This document shows, piece after piece, positions 36,466 to 49,518 of a DNA stretch of 64,000 bases. The stretch comes from Pachypanchax playfairii (lineage: Eukaryota; Chordata; Actinopteri; Cyprinodontiformes; Aplocheilidae): contig SSNP01000035.1 of the NCBI GenBank assembly GCA_006937955.1, positions 310,001 through 374,000 on the forward strand, given 5' to 3'. The position numbers and the translations under genes were made by a program. The notes beneath the pieces are model-generated. The model was not told the DNA's origin. It saw only the letters and a list, made by a program, of their open reading frames with translations, and ran no database searches. Numbering within the stretch: the stretch's first letter is position 1; each line of letters opens with the position of its first letter.

Positions 36466-38175
36466 TCTAAATGTCCACAAGATATGAAAAGTGAAGAACT
36501 TTATCTAAAAACCATGTCTGTTTCACAAACAGGTTAGAAAACTGATACAAATAACCAAATCTTCAAACTGTGAAGGCGATTTAATCCCAAAGACAATTCT
36601 TCTTTCCTGATTTATCAGAATGACCAATACTGATTTATTTACAATAATCTTACAGTGGTTGATGTGCTGTCTTTTAGAAAATTCTCCTCAGTTTGACTTT
36701 AATAGTCAATATCATTGATGACTTGAAGCTTACTTACATTTATAATCTGTGTGCTTGACTGATGTACTCTTTAGAAACTAAATAACTTCTCAGGTCCAAT
36801 TATTTATAATTTATTAACTAAGTGTGCCAACTGAATGCTGCCCTTTTTCTCTAAAATGAGTAGTTAGTTAAATTTTTCCCCCGGAAACTTCTTGAAGATT
36901 ATTAGGTAATTACTGCCAAATGAAAAGACCCGAATATCAGACCTAATTTTTTAGGGGGGTGTCAGGACAAAAGAGGAGAGACATAATGCTCACGGTGTTA
37001 AAGCTGCTTTGAATTCAGGAAGCCTTTAGGTCCTCTTGAAGATGAAAAAGTCATCACAGAGAATAAAATGTTCTTCAGGCAGTCTTAGCAAGAGCAAGTA
37101 CATATGTATCAGATCCTCTCACTGAGTCATGCAAATTATTAAGAGCCCAGACTCACTTTGGCCTTTTTGGCTTCAGGGTGTGAAAAAACAAGGGCTGATA
37201 AGTCTGTGGATGGTGGTCTTTACATTAAAGAAAAAAGTCTACGCCTTAATATATAAAGACAAATACAACAGTGAGTCATTAAAAAAAATTACACTGACTC
37301 ATCTTGTTTACATTGTTCTAAAAAATCAATGACATTTCAGTCATACCTCATGATAGACCTTACTGAAATGTTGATAATAATGTAAATTTCTGTCATTTTT
37401 CCAGCTGTTCTGATTTTGAGGTCAAAGAAAGGTCCCCTGACAGTAATGTCATGCAGTTTTTATTTGCATAACCAAGTAGCTGTGAAGCTTGATGTCATAG
37501 ACCTGGCATGAACTTAAGGCTCAGGTTGGAACAAAATCAAAGAAAAAATCAAAGCTTTTTGGAGTATAAAAAAAGCAGGCCGATAGAGTAGAAAGGCAGA
37601 GAAATCTTAAAAAATGAATCAATAGAGGGCATCACAAATGGCTTTGAGCTCTTACACTCTGGTTTCAAATGAGAAGCTGTGTTTGTAGAGATGCTACTGG
37701 TCATGGGTTTACTGTATCCAATATGTTTCCTCAAAAGAATAAACAGATAAGTGTTATTGTCTCCCTCAGTTAAATTTCACACATTAATTTAATCAGTTAA
37801 AGGTGAAAGTTAAATGTAAGATGAAAGACACTTTAATGCATATATAGAGAGAATTTTGAAGGTCACAAACAAAACAATAATTTAGTGTTTAAAAAGGCCA
37901 TTTCACACAAATTTCAGGGCTTTGTGGTTATTTCTCAAGTATTAACCTGTAATATGACACATTTTATATCTAAAAAATTTTTGGAAACACTGATTAACAG
38001 ACCTTTCAATCTGTCTGCATGAAGGTTTGTCCGGCTTCGGGCTGCAACTCATTAATATTCATTATGCTAATTTGTTGGACACAGATTGGCTAACAAACTG
38101 GCCTATGAGAGCATGGCTTCCTGTTGCCTTCCCCACTGCATATGGCAACAGGGCACCAAGTCATATATACACATA
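36466..38175. other. Intergenic
   Basis: No exon or repeat is recognised. Short frames (for example 37129-37332) show no domain. Confidence 0.4.
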
Positions 38176-38288
38176 CATATATGTCCTGATCAGTCCTGAT
38201 CAGGAGGTTATGTCCGATTCCGATCGAGTCTGAAACTACATGATCGCGCCTGATTTCCAATCACGTGATTGGATCTGGACATCCCTAG
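38176..38288. mobile_element. Short hAT-like MITE remnant
   Basis: The words CCTGATCAGTCCTGATCAGG, ATTCCGATCGAGTC, TTTCCAATCACGTGATTGGA and the end TCTGGACATCCCTA are typical of a GATCGG-rich hAT-type teleost MITE that ends in ...CATCCCTA. It is internally deleted. Confidence 0.55.
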
Positions 38289-39832
38289 CTTTTAGCCAGC
38301 AGCCTGATAGGCGTGGTCTCAACTGCGGTAGCTGATGAATATTAATGAGCAAAATAGTTGTGATGCAACAAAAACAGGCTTTTCAAACTCGGGTGTTATC
38401 GCCACCTGTTTAGTTTGAGAAATAAAAACTGAAAGAGTTGTCAACCTTTTTTCACACCCAGTATGAAGGTAAGAACACCTGTGGAGCAAAAATATTCAAC
38501 AGAAACCTCAGAAAAAAGGTTTTTAATGGAATGGGCTCTTTAAGAAACTAATACCTGCCAATAAAACTGAATTTGATACCTTAGAATATGCAAAAAAAAT
38601 CAGCTTTTGTTTCTCCTTTGTGAGGAAGTTTCTGTTTTGTGTCCTGCTTTACAAGACATTACAAATTCCTAAATGAGCTCTGCTCCAGTAACATAATAGC
38701 TTGTGAAATTTGCTTTTAAGTTGTCTGTGTCTTTGATGTGCTCTGCTGGATGTTTCATTTATGGACATTTTATGAAAATAATTCATTGTATCATGCAACA
38801 AAAGGATGAGACCAAAATTGGTTTAGCCTCTTGCATCGAGTCCTGAAATTTGCACAACACAGACACGGAAATATCATGCAGCTATTTGCTAACTGTGCGC
38901 TAACACAATGTGTGTCCCTTTTGTTGCCAGAGAATAAATGTGCAACCCTGAAATTTAATATGCTGTTGTGTGATGTTTCATCAAACCCATAGACAGAGTA
39001 TACAATGTAATAATATTATGTCAGAGTATTTTATATTATTGTGCGCATACAAGCTTCATTTCAATCAGAAACATATTAAGATACTTAAGGTATCTAAAAT
39101 CTGAACAGTACATGACAGAATGAAAATAAATCACGGTGACAGTAAATAAGTCAGAATGAACTGACTAACAACACTGCACACACATTAATCATCATATGTC
39201 ACATCATGCATCTTTATTATTTCATTCCCGTTGAAATGCATAAATATATAAGTGAGGGAGGGAGAGGAAGAGCAGTGCATAGAAAATAAGGAATCCCCAG
39301 GGACAGTGCTTACTCCTGGTGGAGCGACCTGTCTTAAATAAATCATTCCATTTCCATGCCCAACTTTCCTATCTGTCTTTAATCCAGTGTGGGAGCGAGT
39401 GAAAAAAGATAGAGGAGTAAGCTGTTTGCCTTCCTCCTTTGCCTCTGTGTTGCTTTAAGCCTTTAGTAACTTCAGTTTCCAAACTTTTTTTTTTTATTGT
39501 TGACCCACTTAAATGTTACCATAAACCCACAAACTGGGATGTACAGTAGTGGAAGAAAAGCAGTCGGACAGCATGGGACTGGTTTTCTGTGTTTTGAAAG
39601 ACAAGGTTGAATTTTCACTAAAGAAAACAAATTAAAATAAATGAGATGAACTCAGAGTTTTGAATAATATTTGAGATAGATAGTTATTTTGTGGATGTGG
39701 AAAGTGTTTTAGATCTTCGAGTTCATCTTATAAAATATGGGAACAAAAACAATAGTGTTGCATTTATATTTTTGTTAAGTGTAATATATTTCAACTGGTT
39801 TTGTTTACATTCCAAACTTGGCTGGGACCTCT
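38289..39832. other. Intergenic
   Basis: No exon, RNA gene or repeat family is recognised. A weak simple stretch (GAGGGAGGGAGAGG) lies near 39255. Confidence 0.4.
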
Positions 39833-39960
39833 TTGCAGTGAGGTCGCATGTTCTACTTGTGCTTAAATTCTAGTTTCCTCCCCCAGAAAACATGCATGTT
39901 AATTGAATTGGCATTTTCATCACGTGGCCCTGGGATGGACTAGCGACCTAACACCAGCCT
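39833..39960 (+). repeat. Common teleost repeat fragment (SINE-body type)
   Basis: Carries the ordered phrases GTCGCATGTTCT, TAGTTTCCTCCCCCAGAAAA, CATGCATGTTAATTGAATTG and GGCCCTGGGATGGACTAGCG, the body of an abundant teleost repeat normally preceded by a tRNA-like head. It is the same family as 42957-43168. The head is missing here. Confidence 0.6.
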
Positions 39961-41574
39961 ATACAAACATAAAAATGTTTTAAAGGTTACTGGTAGACTT
40001 TGGAACAGAAAGTGTTATTTAACTTGCTGCTACTACTTACGTCTGCATGTTTTGCAGTCACTTCATGAGTCTACCTAAAAAATGCCCATACTGGATAAGA
40101 GATCAGATGACCCTGTCAGCTGTAACTTGCAATGATTGACGGAGCCCTCTCAAAAAGCCCGGGACTCCTACTGGTGCTGACAAGACAAGGTTTTCTCTTC
40201 AAACAGACGTCTCTGCCTTTGTCTCCATTCCTCTCCAGACTTACATGGTGTGATCAAAAGTAGGAGATGTTTGTGAACCCCAGTGGACAAGTTTCTTATT
40301 CTGCATTGAGCCCAACAACAGCAAACGGAAACAGCAAACACAGAAAATATGTACCATGAAATATATGGATTCAGTTTCATCATCCACATAAAAAAAGAAA
40401 TCCCTGTGGTGTCGAAGCTGCCGCCATTTTACAAAGACATTGAATGAATTTTTACTTTTTTTTCCGCATGAAAGAAAAACATAATATTCTACTCTACTTG
40501 CCTGCCATTTAGCGACATACTGGGGATGTAGTTGAATAAAATGTTCTGGTGCATATACACACAAACAGCATCGGGAACATAGCATTTAACAAGCAGAGGC
40601 AAAATTCAACAAACAGAAGTAGCAAAAAAAAGACAGCTCATTACTTGGGCAGCAGAGCAATGTGATTTATGAATTTAAGCATGATTTAAGAATGAGTGCT
40701 CAGAAACACAAATTATAAGTTTTGTGGAACATGAACAAGCATGTTGTGGGTGTGTGTACAAATCCAGGCTTCAGGGCTATGACAGCTTGAAGCAAGAGAC
40801 TTTAACAGATCCTTGCACTGTGGGTCCTGATGCTGTAAAGCCCCCTGCATGATGACATGGCATCATGCTGTCCTGGAGAGGTGGGGAGGAAGGGTCCTTC
40901 ATGATTGGTGGTGCCTCTGTAGACATAGCATATAGATCCTTTCAGCTGTTCTCACATTCCTGTTAGCAGTATCTCCCAAACCAAATGGTGTTGTGGAATA
41001 GGTGGTAGAAAGATGACACTTTAATCTCTGCAGCCTGACATTAAATGGAAACTGTTCAGCCATGACAAATATTCACAGTAAAGACACAGGAGACTGACCT
41101 AATTTAACATTATTTACTGTGTCAGAAAAGCCTAAAGAAAAGTATCTCTGTCCTCCTCCAGCTCATTGGTAGATATAGGACAGATAATGCTTAAAGATTT
41201 TTAACTGGATACTATGAAATTAAGCAGTAACAGCTTTGTATAACAAACTTTGGCTTTAAAAAATGACATTTATTTCCACCCTAAGAACTTTTTGCATCAT
41301 TTTAACACTAACCTGTTAATTCAGATCTTCCTGCTCAGAGGTTGCTTCAGTCAGCTGTTGGATGTAAACTATTTAAAGGTGTAATGCGGAATATTTTCAT
41401 AAAAAGCAAAATTTTTTAACAAAATAATACCTCCACGGGGCGTTTAGAGGGGTGCAGAATGAAAGTACAGTATTTAATTTAAAAAACTATATTTGAAGTA
41501 AAATATAATAAAATATTTTCTTGATGGGCACTACGTTGGCATTTTGTTTAAATCTACCAGGCAGAGTAGCGGAC
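39961..41574. other. Intergenic
   Basis: No exon or repeat is recognised. The reverse-strand frames at 40168-40585 have no domain. Confidence 0.4.
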
Positions 41575-41932
41575 ACCATTGCAGGTTGCCTAATGTGGTG
41601 AATAGTCCTTAATAGTGAGGACGGAGGGGTGGTGGAGTCGGTGGGTTGAGCAGCTGCTTCAGAGTCCTGGGGATTTTGTTATCCTTCTGGGGGAGGAGCA
41701 ACCGGAGAGGATCGAGGCCCAGAGTGGGTTTGGGTAAGGAATTTTTGCTGCTTCTGAGTCCCTGCTGGGTCTCAAGCCTGGCACCCCGGTGGCTGGATAT
41801 CTTGTTCTGTTGTTGTGGCTGTGGAATCTGCGCACCAGCTCTCTTCCAGCTCTGTACAATTAATAAACTTTATTATCTGCTACATCTCAGTGTGTGTTTC
41901 TGGGTTCAGCCTCGTATCAGTCTGACATTACA
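41575..41932 (+). mobile_element. Possible solo LTR
   Basis: GC-richer than its surroundings. It contains an AATAAA signal (AATTAATAAACTTTATTATC), then a GT-rich element (CAGTGTGTGTTTCTGGG), and closes ...TCTGACATTACA, which together resemble an LTR R-U5 and CA end. I could not fix a TG start or a target duplication, so the 5' edge is uncertain. It could also be single-copy sequence. Confidence 0.3.
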
Positions 41933-42956
41933 AGTCTAGCATAGAGCAGTGGCAGCAAAGAATCTTGGGTGAATCAGCTTTAGGTCTGACAGCCACAGAA
42001 ATACTGAGGCCACGCACTTATGCAGAACAACGGCACCACAAAAGCAACACAGGTTTCAACTGAAGAGGAAAAAGAAATGAAAGAGAGGCAGGAAAACACA
42101 AAAAGGTCCCCAAAATCCCAGAACCCCAACAGAGGTACTTGTAAATGCAGGAACTCATCCTCTTCTGTAAACGATGAGCTGCCAATTCTGCTTCTAAACT
42201 GCTGTAGAATGATATCAAGATATTACATATAGTCTCCACTCTTTATAAAAACAGCCTATTTCTTGGTTTTACCTTGGAGACTTCAGCATTTGAGACAATA
42301 TTGGTTTAAAGTACCGTATGTGATTGTGTTTACAAGAACGTCATCCGTTAAGGTAACCTTCAGACAGAGTCTTACCGTTTGGGAGGACATTTATTTTACT
42401 TCAAAGCTGGATTATAGTTTGCATCTCTTATTTGATGTGGCCTTATACGTGTTTAGTAAACAGTCTGCTTTCAAACAGCAAATCTGGAGCAAATATGGAT
42501 ATTTATTTTCTGAGTAAACAGGTCAAAAAATGTTTCCACAGATCCTAAATACTTTGAGAAAAATAAACAAAACAAGAAAGCAAAACTTGCTAAAATCTGT
42601 ACATGTGCACATTTTGACTATATCCTAAAAAATAAAATATAAAATCAGTTACTGGTATCGACAGCTCATGCCATCATACTGACAGCTTTTAGGGAGTGAA
42701 GATCAGTGAGCTTCTCATTCACACTTCAGTGTTTAACATACCTCTACAGAGATTGTATATAGAGATTTGGAAGTTCGGTACTGAATAATTACAGTTTTTC
42801 ATTAAATTAGAAAGAAGCAAAGAGATACTGATCAGTGGGAAGATTGAAGCTGAGTATTGTTGCTGATATGAACACACATTATTTAAGATCTTCCTTCTTA
42901 GGAAGGTGGAGATTAACCTGACATGGGATTATTTTCACAAAACTCTCACATCAAAA
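41933..42956. other. Intergenic
   Basis: No exon or repeat is recognised with confidence. Small frames at 42018-42517 lack domains. Confidence 0.4.
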
Positions 42957-43168
42957 GGTTGGGTTTAAGTCTTGGCTGGGGTCTTTTGTCTGGGTGCTTA
43001 AGTTTCCCTACAGTCCAAAAATGTGCATGCTTAATTAATTGTTCTAAATTGGCCCTTGGTGTGAAACGGTGTTTGTGAATGTTTTTTGTTTTGTTGTTGT
43101 TTCACTTTTTTGTCATTTTATGGCTCTGTGATGGACTTGTGACCTGTCCTGGGTGAATCTTGGAAAGT
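42957..43168 (+). repeat. Common teleost repeat body
   Basis: Contains the phrases GGGTTTAAGTCTTGGCTGGG, CCCTACAGTCCAAAAATGTG, CATGCTTAATTAATTG, CTAAATTGGCCC, GGCTCTGTGATGGACTTGTG and ACCTGTCCTGGGTG in the order expected of this family. It leads straight into the GGAT microsatellite, as the family tail usually does. Confidence 0.7.
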
Positions 43169-43288
43169 GGATGGATGGATGGATGGATGGATGGATGGAT
43201 GGATGGATGGATGGATGGATGGATGGATGGATGGATGGATGGATGGATGGATGGATGGATGGATGGAAGGATGGATGGATGGATGGAT
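43169..43288 (+). repeat. (GGAT)30 microsatellite
   Basis: About 120 bp of tandem GGAT with one interruption (GGAA near 43265). The repetitive open frames on both strands here (WMDG... and HPSI... repeats) are by-products, not genes. Confidence 0.95.
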
Positions 43289-44347
43289 TTCCATGCTCTG
43301 CAATATAATAAAAACACAAGACTGGCCGTGGTATGCATGAGTACACACTGTATAGAAGTATTAAGTCCATTAAAACAACACGTTTTGGGCACAAAATTAT
43401 TTCAAAACTAATTTGAAAAGCACATGACAACTTGAAATCTGATTTGGTTGAGTGTAATATAAATACAATTTAAGTTAATATAAAATGTAACTTTAGTTTA
43501 ATTTGATGTTTCCTAGTCTACTTCCAGTTAAAAACAAAAAACAAACTAACAAAATAAGTTATAACAGGACTCATTCCAGAGAAAATAAACACGGTAAATG
43601 TATTTATTTTGATCCAAATAAAGAACCAACACTTTGGTTCAGTCAAACTCTAAAACAAATAATTTAAAATTGAATCCAAAACAATGTATTTCATTAAAAT
43701 ATGAATAGATAAATACAAATGAAAGTACATTTTAAAGGACAAGGGTGAGATGGAGATAAGTTGCATACATTGAGACTAAAGATAGTAAAATCACAGACAT
43801 TTATCTGCTCTGGCTTCTCAAATCTGATTTAATCCAAGTGTATTTTGTGTCACTTGAAAGTATCGTACAACAACAATGTCAAATCCAGAGAGATGACAGA
43901 GCTGACTGGAATCAATATTGTCACCACCAGAGTAATCAGGGAGAAAACATGGGGAACAACATTCTGAGCAAGGAGAATGAAATACACAACTACTTTGTAT
44001 TGTATAGTTAAAGACTGCAGCTTTTATCTATTTTAAGTTTTCACCTCTCAAATGTCTGTATTGATGCTAAGCTAATTATCTTAATTAGCTCAAGTAGAGT
44101 GCAGGGTTTCGAGTGTCCTTGTTATATGCAGGTGTTGCCTCTTGAGTTGCTCAGCTTTGAACTGTGCAAGACAAGTATATTTTGTCTTTTGTTTCAATCA
44201 TCATGACTTTTATTTTCCTAAAATTTGCATATTTTCTGCTTGTAAAAACTTGTTCTGACCATTACTCACGGGTTTTTTGATTTATCAAAAAAAAAAAAAA
44301 GATTTTCCCAAAGAGAGATCAATAATGTATCAATTTATGGGAGGATG
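43289..44347. other. Intergenic
   Basis: AT-rich, with no exon or repeat recognised. A poly-A run lies at about 44286-44301. Confidence 0.4.
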
Positions 44348-44351
44348 TTAA

Positions 44352-44897
44352 AGGTACTGTATGTAAGAACTTTACAGTGAAATACTCACACAACAGTTTA
44401 ATGTCCCACCGATGTTGAAAATAAAGTCACATTGTAACAGATCTCGATCTCAGTCGGCTGGGTGGTCACTAGTTTCATTTTAAAAATGCTGGTCCAGACT
44501 GGAATTATTATTTACACGTCCAGATTTCCTGGTTCGATAACGAATCACATGTGAGTCTGCAAGGTTGCCAAGTCTTCAACACAAGCAGCTGTAATTCCAC
44601 AACGAGCAGCAGCAAAAAGTAAGAAACCACCACATCCTTCTGACTGATCAGCTGAGCTGCATGTGATGAGGTGTTCAAACACACTTAGGAAAACTCAATG
44701 CTGAACAAATAGACCTTCAGACATTCACAAAAATTGGACAAACACAAGAGAAACTAAATGAGAATCAACATCAGAACTGGCAACCCAACAGAAAAATCAA
44801 GGAGGGGAGGGGGTGAGTGGCTGAGAGCGGACATTTTTTTTTTCCTGCATGACCTGCGAGACTTGAAGACAAGGTCTAATTCTTACATACTGTACCT
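44352..44897. mobile_element. MITE with TTAA target duplication, family 1 (546 bp)
   Basis: The left end is AGGTACTGTATGTAAGAA and the right end is TTCTTACATACTGTACCT. They are inverted repeats with one mismatch over 18 bp. TTAA directly flanks both ends (44348-44351 and 44898-44901), the target site expected of piggyBac-type transposases. A 3-bp TWA site (PIF/Harbinger) fits the same sequence. No coding capacity. The near-perfect ends suggest it is fairly young. Confidence 0.8.
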
Positions 44898-45729
44898 TTA
44901 AAACTAAGACATTTGAATCCTAAAGACCACTATGATTTTTAGCAGCGATAGATCATTTTTCATATTTTATAAGGTGCAGTTTTTAATCATATTCACTATG
45001 TCAAAAACACAAACCCATAACTGGTTATTTTGAAAACAGAATATTGTTTTGAAAGAAACCTGCAGAAATCTCAAAGCAGAAACACAATCTGTCAAGAACA
45101 GCAAACATCTAATATTTTATTTATTCACTAATCGTATTATATAAACTAAACTGTTGCTTCATCCAGCAGATTCCTGTTTCTTACAAGCAGAATTTCTTCA
45201 ATGGCCCACAAAAAGATTTAAATCAAAATAATTATCTCTGTTAAAATGACAAGAGTCTCTTGTGTTACATTTTAATACTTTATTCAGATTCTGATGTGCT
45301 GGGAACTTGAGTAACCTCTGTAACATAATCACTGTGGACTTTTAACAGCCATCAAAGGACTCCAGTTAAGTAGTGGAAGCATGGTGGAGGTATACACAGA
45401 GCAGCAATATCACAATGACGCAGCTCATCTTGTTGCAGTGAAATGTTCTCCGAGGAAAACCTTCATCCTGGCATTCACATGTTCCTTTAACACTAAACAC
45501 TTGCCTAAATACTTGTGTTTATTATCTTCTGATGGGATGGGATGGCTGTGGGAGGAAAACTCAATCCACAGAGATCTCAGATCAGATTCAGCAGGGATCA
45601 AACAGCATTGTGCTTCAAAACTCACTGAGATGTATCTAAATGTTCTGTGTTTACATCTTAATTGGTGGAAGCTCTTTGATGTGAGAAGGACCAACTCAAT
45701 ATTGGGCAATATATTTAGAATATAATGGC

Positions 45730-46110
45730 CTTTAGTCTGGATTTGAAGTCTTTTGATATTATCCTGCCTACTTATTTGCTCCCTGTCAATTCGAGATCAC
45801 TTCAGATTTGCTTTTGTTAGCTAGTTACGCCACCAGCTGAGAGTGTTTGACTGCATCTCTTTCATTATTGGGAATTCAGTTGAGGTATATTGAACTATAC
45901 TGCACAATGAAAGCTGATTCATCATAAATATTTTAATCTGGTTTGTTGTGGGATTTCGAATGGACATGGACTACGTTTTAACTGACCTGTTGGAAAACTA
46001 ATTATCCAACAAGTTTTATGTTTTAGGCATAATGATTTTACTTTCTCACTGGAGCTGATTCATCTTGGCCTCGCTGGTTAATTTCCCACAATTCTGCATC
46101 AGGGTCAAGA
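45730..46110. promoter_or_regulatory. Candidate conserved non-coding element
   Basis: Repeat-free stretch with CTCCCTGTCAATTCGAGATC, TTGTTAGCTAGTTACGCC, CTAATTATCCAACAAG and GCATAATGATTTTAC. No reading frame. Enhancer-like only by texture and TAATTA content. Confidence 0.2.
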
Positions 46111-48474
46111 GCTTACAGCAAATGGGAAAAAATAAGTAAATAAATAATGCCAGATGGTATTATTTCTTCATGCGTTGTTTAATTCTCAATATCAAGCTTG
46201 ATAAAATGTGTCAACAATTACAAAGTTGTATTTTTTTTTTTTTTTACATTTGCAAATAAAATCTGTTGCTGAAATGCCCTTTTTTAACATTAGGTATTCA
46301 GGTCTTCAGTACTTTGTAGAGCCCCTTTGGCATTCATAGAAACAAACATATAATAGTGTTATTTAAACAGAGTAAACCAAAAATTCTAAAAGAAAGAATT
46401 TTTATATTTTAATCAGGTACATTAAAAAAAGTCTTGAATCCATTTCTAGGACCCCCCAAAAAATAAAAAAAAATATTTGCTCATTGCATTCTAATTACAT
46501 TTCTAATAAAATCTTTAACGTGTCTTTAGTTTTTTTGTCATTCAGCTTGTTTAAACAGGAAGAAATACTTTTGTTTGAATGTGTGTACCACTCAGAATAT
46601 AAATCAGAGAAAGCAGAGGAAAGTTTTCTGATGAGCTCTGAAAGTAAATCTTAGATAAGCATGTTAAAGATAAAGGCTATTTCCTTAAATCCATTCCAGC
46701 GTTGCTTTAGTTTTGTTTCATATCTTTTGCTGAGCATAAATAAATAAATAAATAAATAAAAAGTGAACTGGTCCCAAAGCAGAGCGCCTGAACTCTCAGA
46801 GAGCTCAATATTAACACTTGTCTGATAAGATGTAAACAATGTTTCGGCAATGTGACATCTTTCTTTTTGTTTGAATGAAAACTTTCTGCACCAGGTTGAA
46901 ACACACTATGATCAGGAGGTGAACTAAACATGTTAGCATGTTTAAGTAATCATGACAAACATTATAAGCACAGCCGATTCAGACATGGGTGACACCAGCA
47001 GCTGTACTGCTACTTCTGTTTACAGGCTTGTCAGTGTTACTGCTGTTAGTGGCTGCTGTCACAGTCATGATCACAGTATTTCTAAATAGCTCGCTTGAAA
47101 CATGGCTGCCTGTGCATACCCTGGTGAAAAGTAAATGTACATAGAATGAAGAGCTTCCTTTTAATTTGTGTTGGTGCCTGTAAAAACCTCTATGGTGTGA
47201 CTGTAAAGGTCAGTAAATCAAGATTCTGTAAAAAAAAAAGAAATGAAATTAGGTTGACGTGGTAAAAGTGCATTCAATTTGATCACGCTAGTCAAAAGGA
47301 TTGTCTTCCAATGTAATCTTCAACAGACAGAAACAGCCACAATTTTTTTTCTCTGAAAATGATCAAAAGCAGGAAGTAAAAACACTAAAAGAAAAAAGAA
47401 GTTTGTAATTTAAATAATACAAATGTCAAAATGTAAAGGCATGTAATCCCTTTAGAGGGTGGTAAGGTCGTTGGTTAGTCCTTGGCACTATCCCAAACTC
47501 CAACACATGAAAAGTGCTTAGTCCAAGTCCTGGAGGTGATTGCAGAGTTCTGATCCCACTTTCTGCTCCTCTCACTCTTCTTCTCTCCCTCTGGCTTCAT
47601 GGGATTATTTTGGTATCATCACATATGGATTTACAGCACTACTGTACAGTACATCCTTGAAGGCATGCTACATTTTATTTAACATCAGCATTCTTTAAGT
47701 ACAGGAAGACTGAGTGTGGCCATATCATGGGATTATGTTAAATAAAGATACTAAATAATTAAGTTAAAACCACGATTTCAAAAATCATCAGCCAGTAAAC
47801 CCAGAGATGAACTTGATGAACTTTAATCTACGATGTCAGCCATGCTGTTACACAAACATTGATTAAAAATAATTAAAATTATTACCCCAAAATTAAGTCA
47901 ACAGCTGTTTGCACCTTCAGTCCATCAACAATTTTAGATTAGTTTGGATGATTCGTTAATTAGCAGATCTTTGTTTTACGTTCTAATAGATTAATTTTAC
48001 TAATTAAAACGCATATTTGAGCTAAATGTTGTTTAATGTTTCATTTATTAGGAAAACCCAAAGGAACTAAAGTCCAACTTTTCTTTTAATTCTGAGTGAT
48101 GTATAATTGAATGCATCTTTTAATGAACTAAATTAGTACACTTTGATTTAATTAAGAAAATATACACTATCTTTTTAATTTTGTATGCAAAAGATTCACC
48201 TTCAGCTAACTTCATGTGTACTTCATTCAAAATATGGTTGTTGCATGGAAGGAAAAGTGAGTTGTTTGCATTTCTGGTTTTTCTAGAGAATTAAAAAAAA
48301 TGACTCCTAATAGTTTTCTTTTTGATTTTAATATCCAAAAATCTTTTCATCAAAATATCTTCCATATAAAATAATGTGTTTCATTTAATATTGTGTTTTC
48401 CTCCATTTCCTTTTTCAAGAGTATGTCCAACATCTGTCCTCCCACCACTTGTCTGTCTTTCTTCACTTACAGTG

Positions 48475-48493
48475 GCTGTTGCTAGGCAACAGC
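48475..48493. promoter_or_regulatory. Perfect RFX X-box palindrome
   Basis: GCTGTTGC-TAG-GCAACAGC has perfect 8-bp arms and a 3-bp centre. Its core GTTGCTAGGCAAC (48478-48490) is the reverse complement of GTTGCCTAGCAAC, the optimal RFX X-box. The CATTGCTGCATTAGAATATT and AATATTAATAT flanks show no repeat character. It may be an enhancer site for a neuronal or ciliated-cell programme, possibly acting on lrrc4c. Confidence 0.45.
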
Positions 48494-49222
48494 TCATTGC
48501 TGCATTAGAATATTAATATATACATAAAAACAACATTCACCAATTGGTGAATAGGCTATTAGATGTAAATTGCATCATGGGGTAATTCACTAGAATTTGA
48601 ATGTTTAATGCTGACAAGAATATTTTTAAGTTTGTAAGACTTAAACGCTTCTCTGCAGCTGAGGTCTGCTAATGGGACACAGTGCTATTGTAGTACGTGC
48701 TTAAGAAATTTTAATAATTTAAATAAATCCATCCCTCACACAAGTGTTGATATTGATAAATCTTAAAAGTTGTCACAGAAATCCCAACCCTTTTTCCATT
48801 TTTATTGTTTGTATTGCCAGAAATCTCAGGCGGCTTTATATTTTATTCCTTGTCTTTACGTCTTTGATACTCTGTTCTCCATCCTACCTGCTGAGGCATA
48901 GCTGTAGATTGGGATGAGTTCACAGCACATCTGCACCAGGTGGCTGTCAGGTTTTGAAAAGGCTGTTGAGTTTTTAAATATTCTTTTAATGTCTTCCAAG
49001 CAGCTGAACCATTTCTCAAGTGTTTTGAATACTTTAAAAGAAAGTGTTCTGGGAGGCTCTGGCAGGGTCTGCTTTTCAGCAGTTCCTGGTTTTGAAGCAG
49101 GGTCTGGTTTTACGGCTCTGGCACGAGTTCTTAAACATTAAAGATGGCTGAGTTGTTGCCACTTGGGCCAAAGGACTGTGAAAAATCCTTGAAAAGAACC
49201 AAACCACTCCCCTTAAAAAAAA

Positions 49223-49518
49223 NNNNNNNNNNNNNNNNNNNNNNNNNNNNNNNNNNNNNNNNNNNNNNNNNNNNNNNNNNNNNNNNNNNNNNNNNNNNNN
49301 NNNNNNNNNNNNNNNNNNNNNNNNNNNNNNNNNNNNNNNNNNNNNNNNNNNNNNNNNNNNNNNNNNNNNNNNNNNNNNNNNNNNNNNNNNNNNNNNNNNN
49401 NNNNNNNNNNNNNNNNNNNNNNNNNNNNNNNNNNNNNNNNNNNNNNNNNNNNNNNNNNNNNNNNNNNNNNNNNNNNNNNNNNNNNNNNNNNNNNNNNNNN
49501 NNNNNNNNNNNNNNNNNN
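49223..49518. other. Assembly gap (296 N)
   Basis: Unknown bases. Open frames spanning it are meaningless. It is preceded by a poly-A run, which suggests a simple repeat stopped assembly. Confidence 0.99.

Larger units (their letters stand above)
44902..49222. other. Intergenic
   Basis: No exon is recognised. A frame of 114 codons at 45381-45725, overlapped by a 94-codon reverse frame, lacks domains. (AAAT)n lies at about 46737-46762. 45730-46110 is repeat-free and ordered. An RFX X-box palindrome lies at 48475-48493. Confidence 0.45.

Noticed and set aside
40168..40585. Reverse-strand frames rich in Cys and Phe
   Set aside because: Low-complexity hydrophobic runs without domain or signal-peptide structure.
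43102..43430. Repetitive frames with HPSI and WMDG units
   Set aside because: By-products of the (GGAT)n microsatellite on both strands.
45381..45725. 114-codon frame with a 94-codon frame on the opposite strand
   Set aside because: No start context, domain or splice signals recognised, and codon use does not look selected. Possibly a decayed transposon but not assignable.
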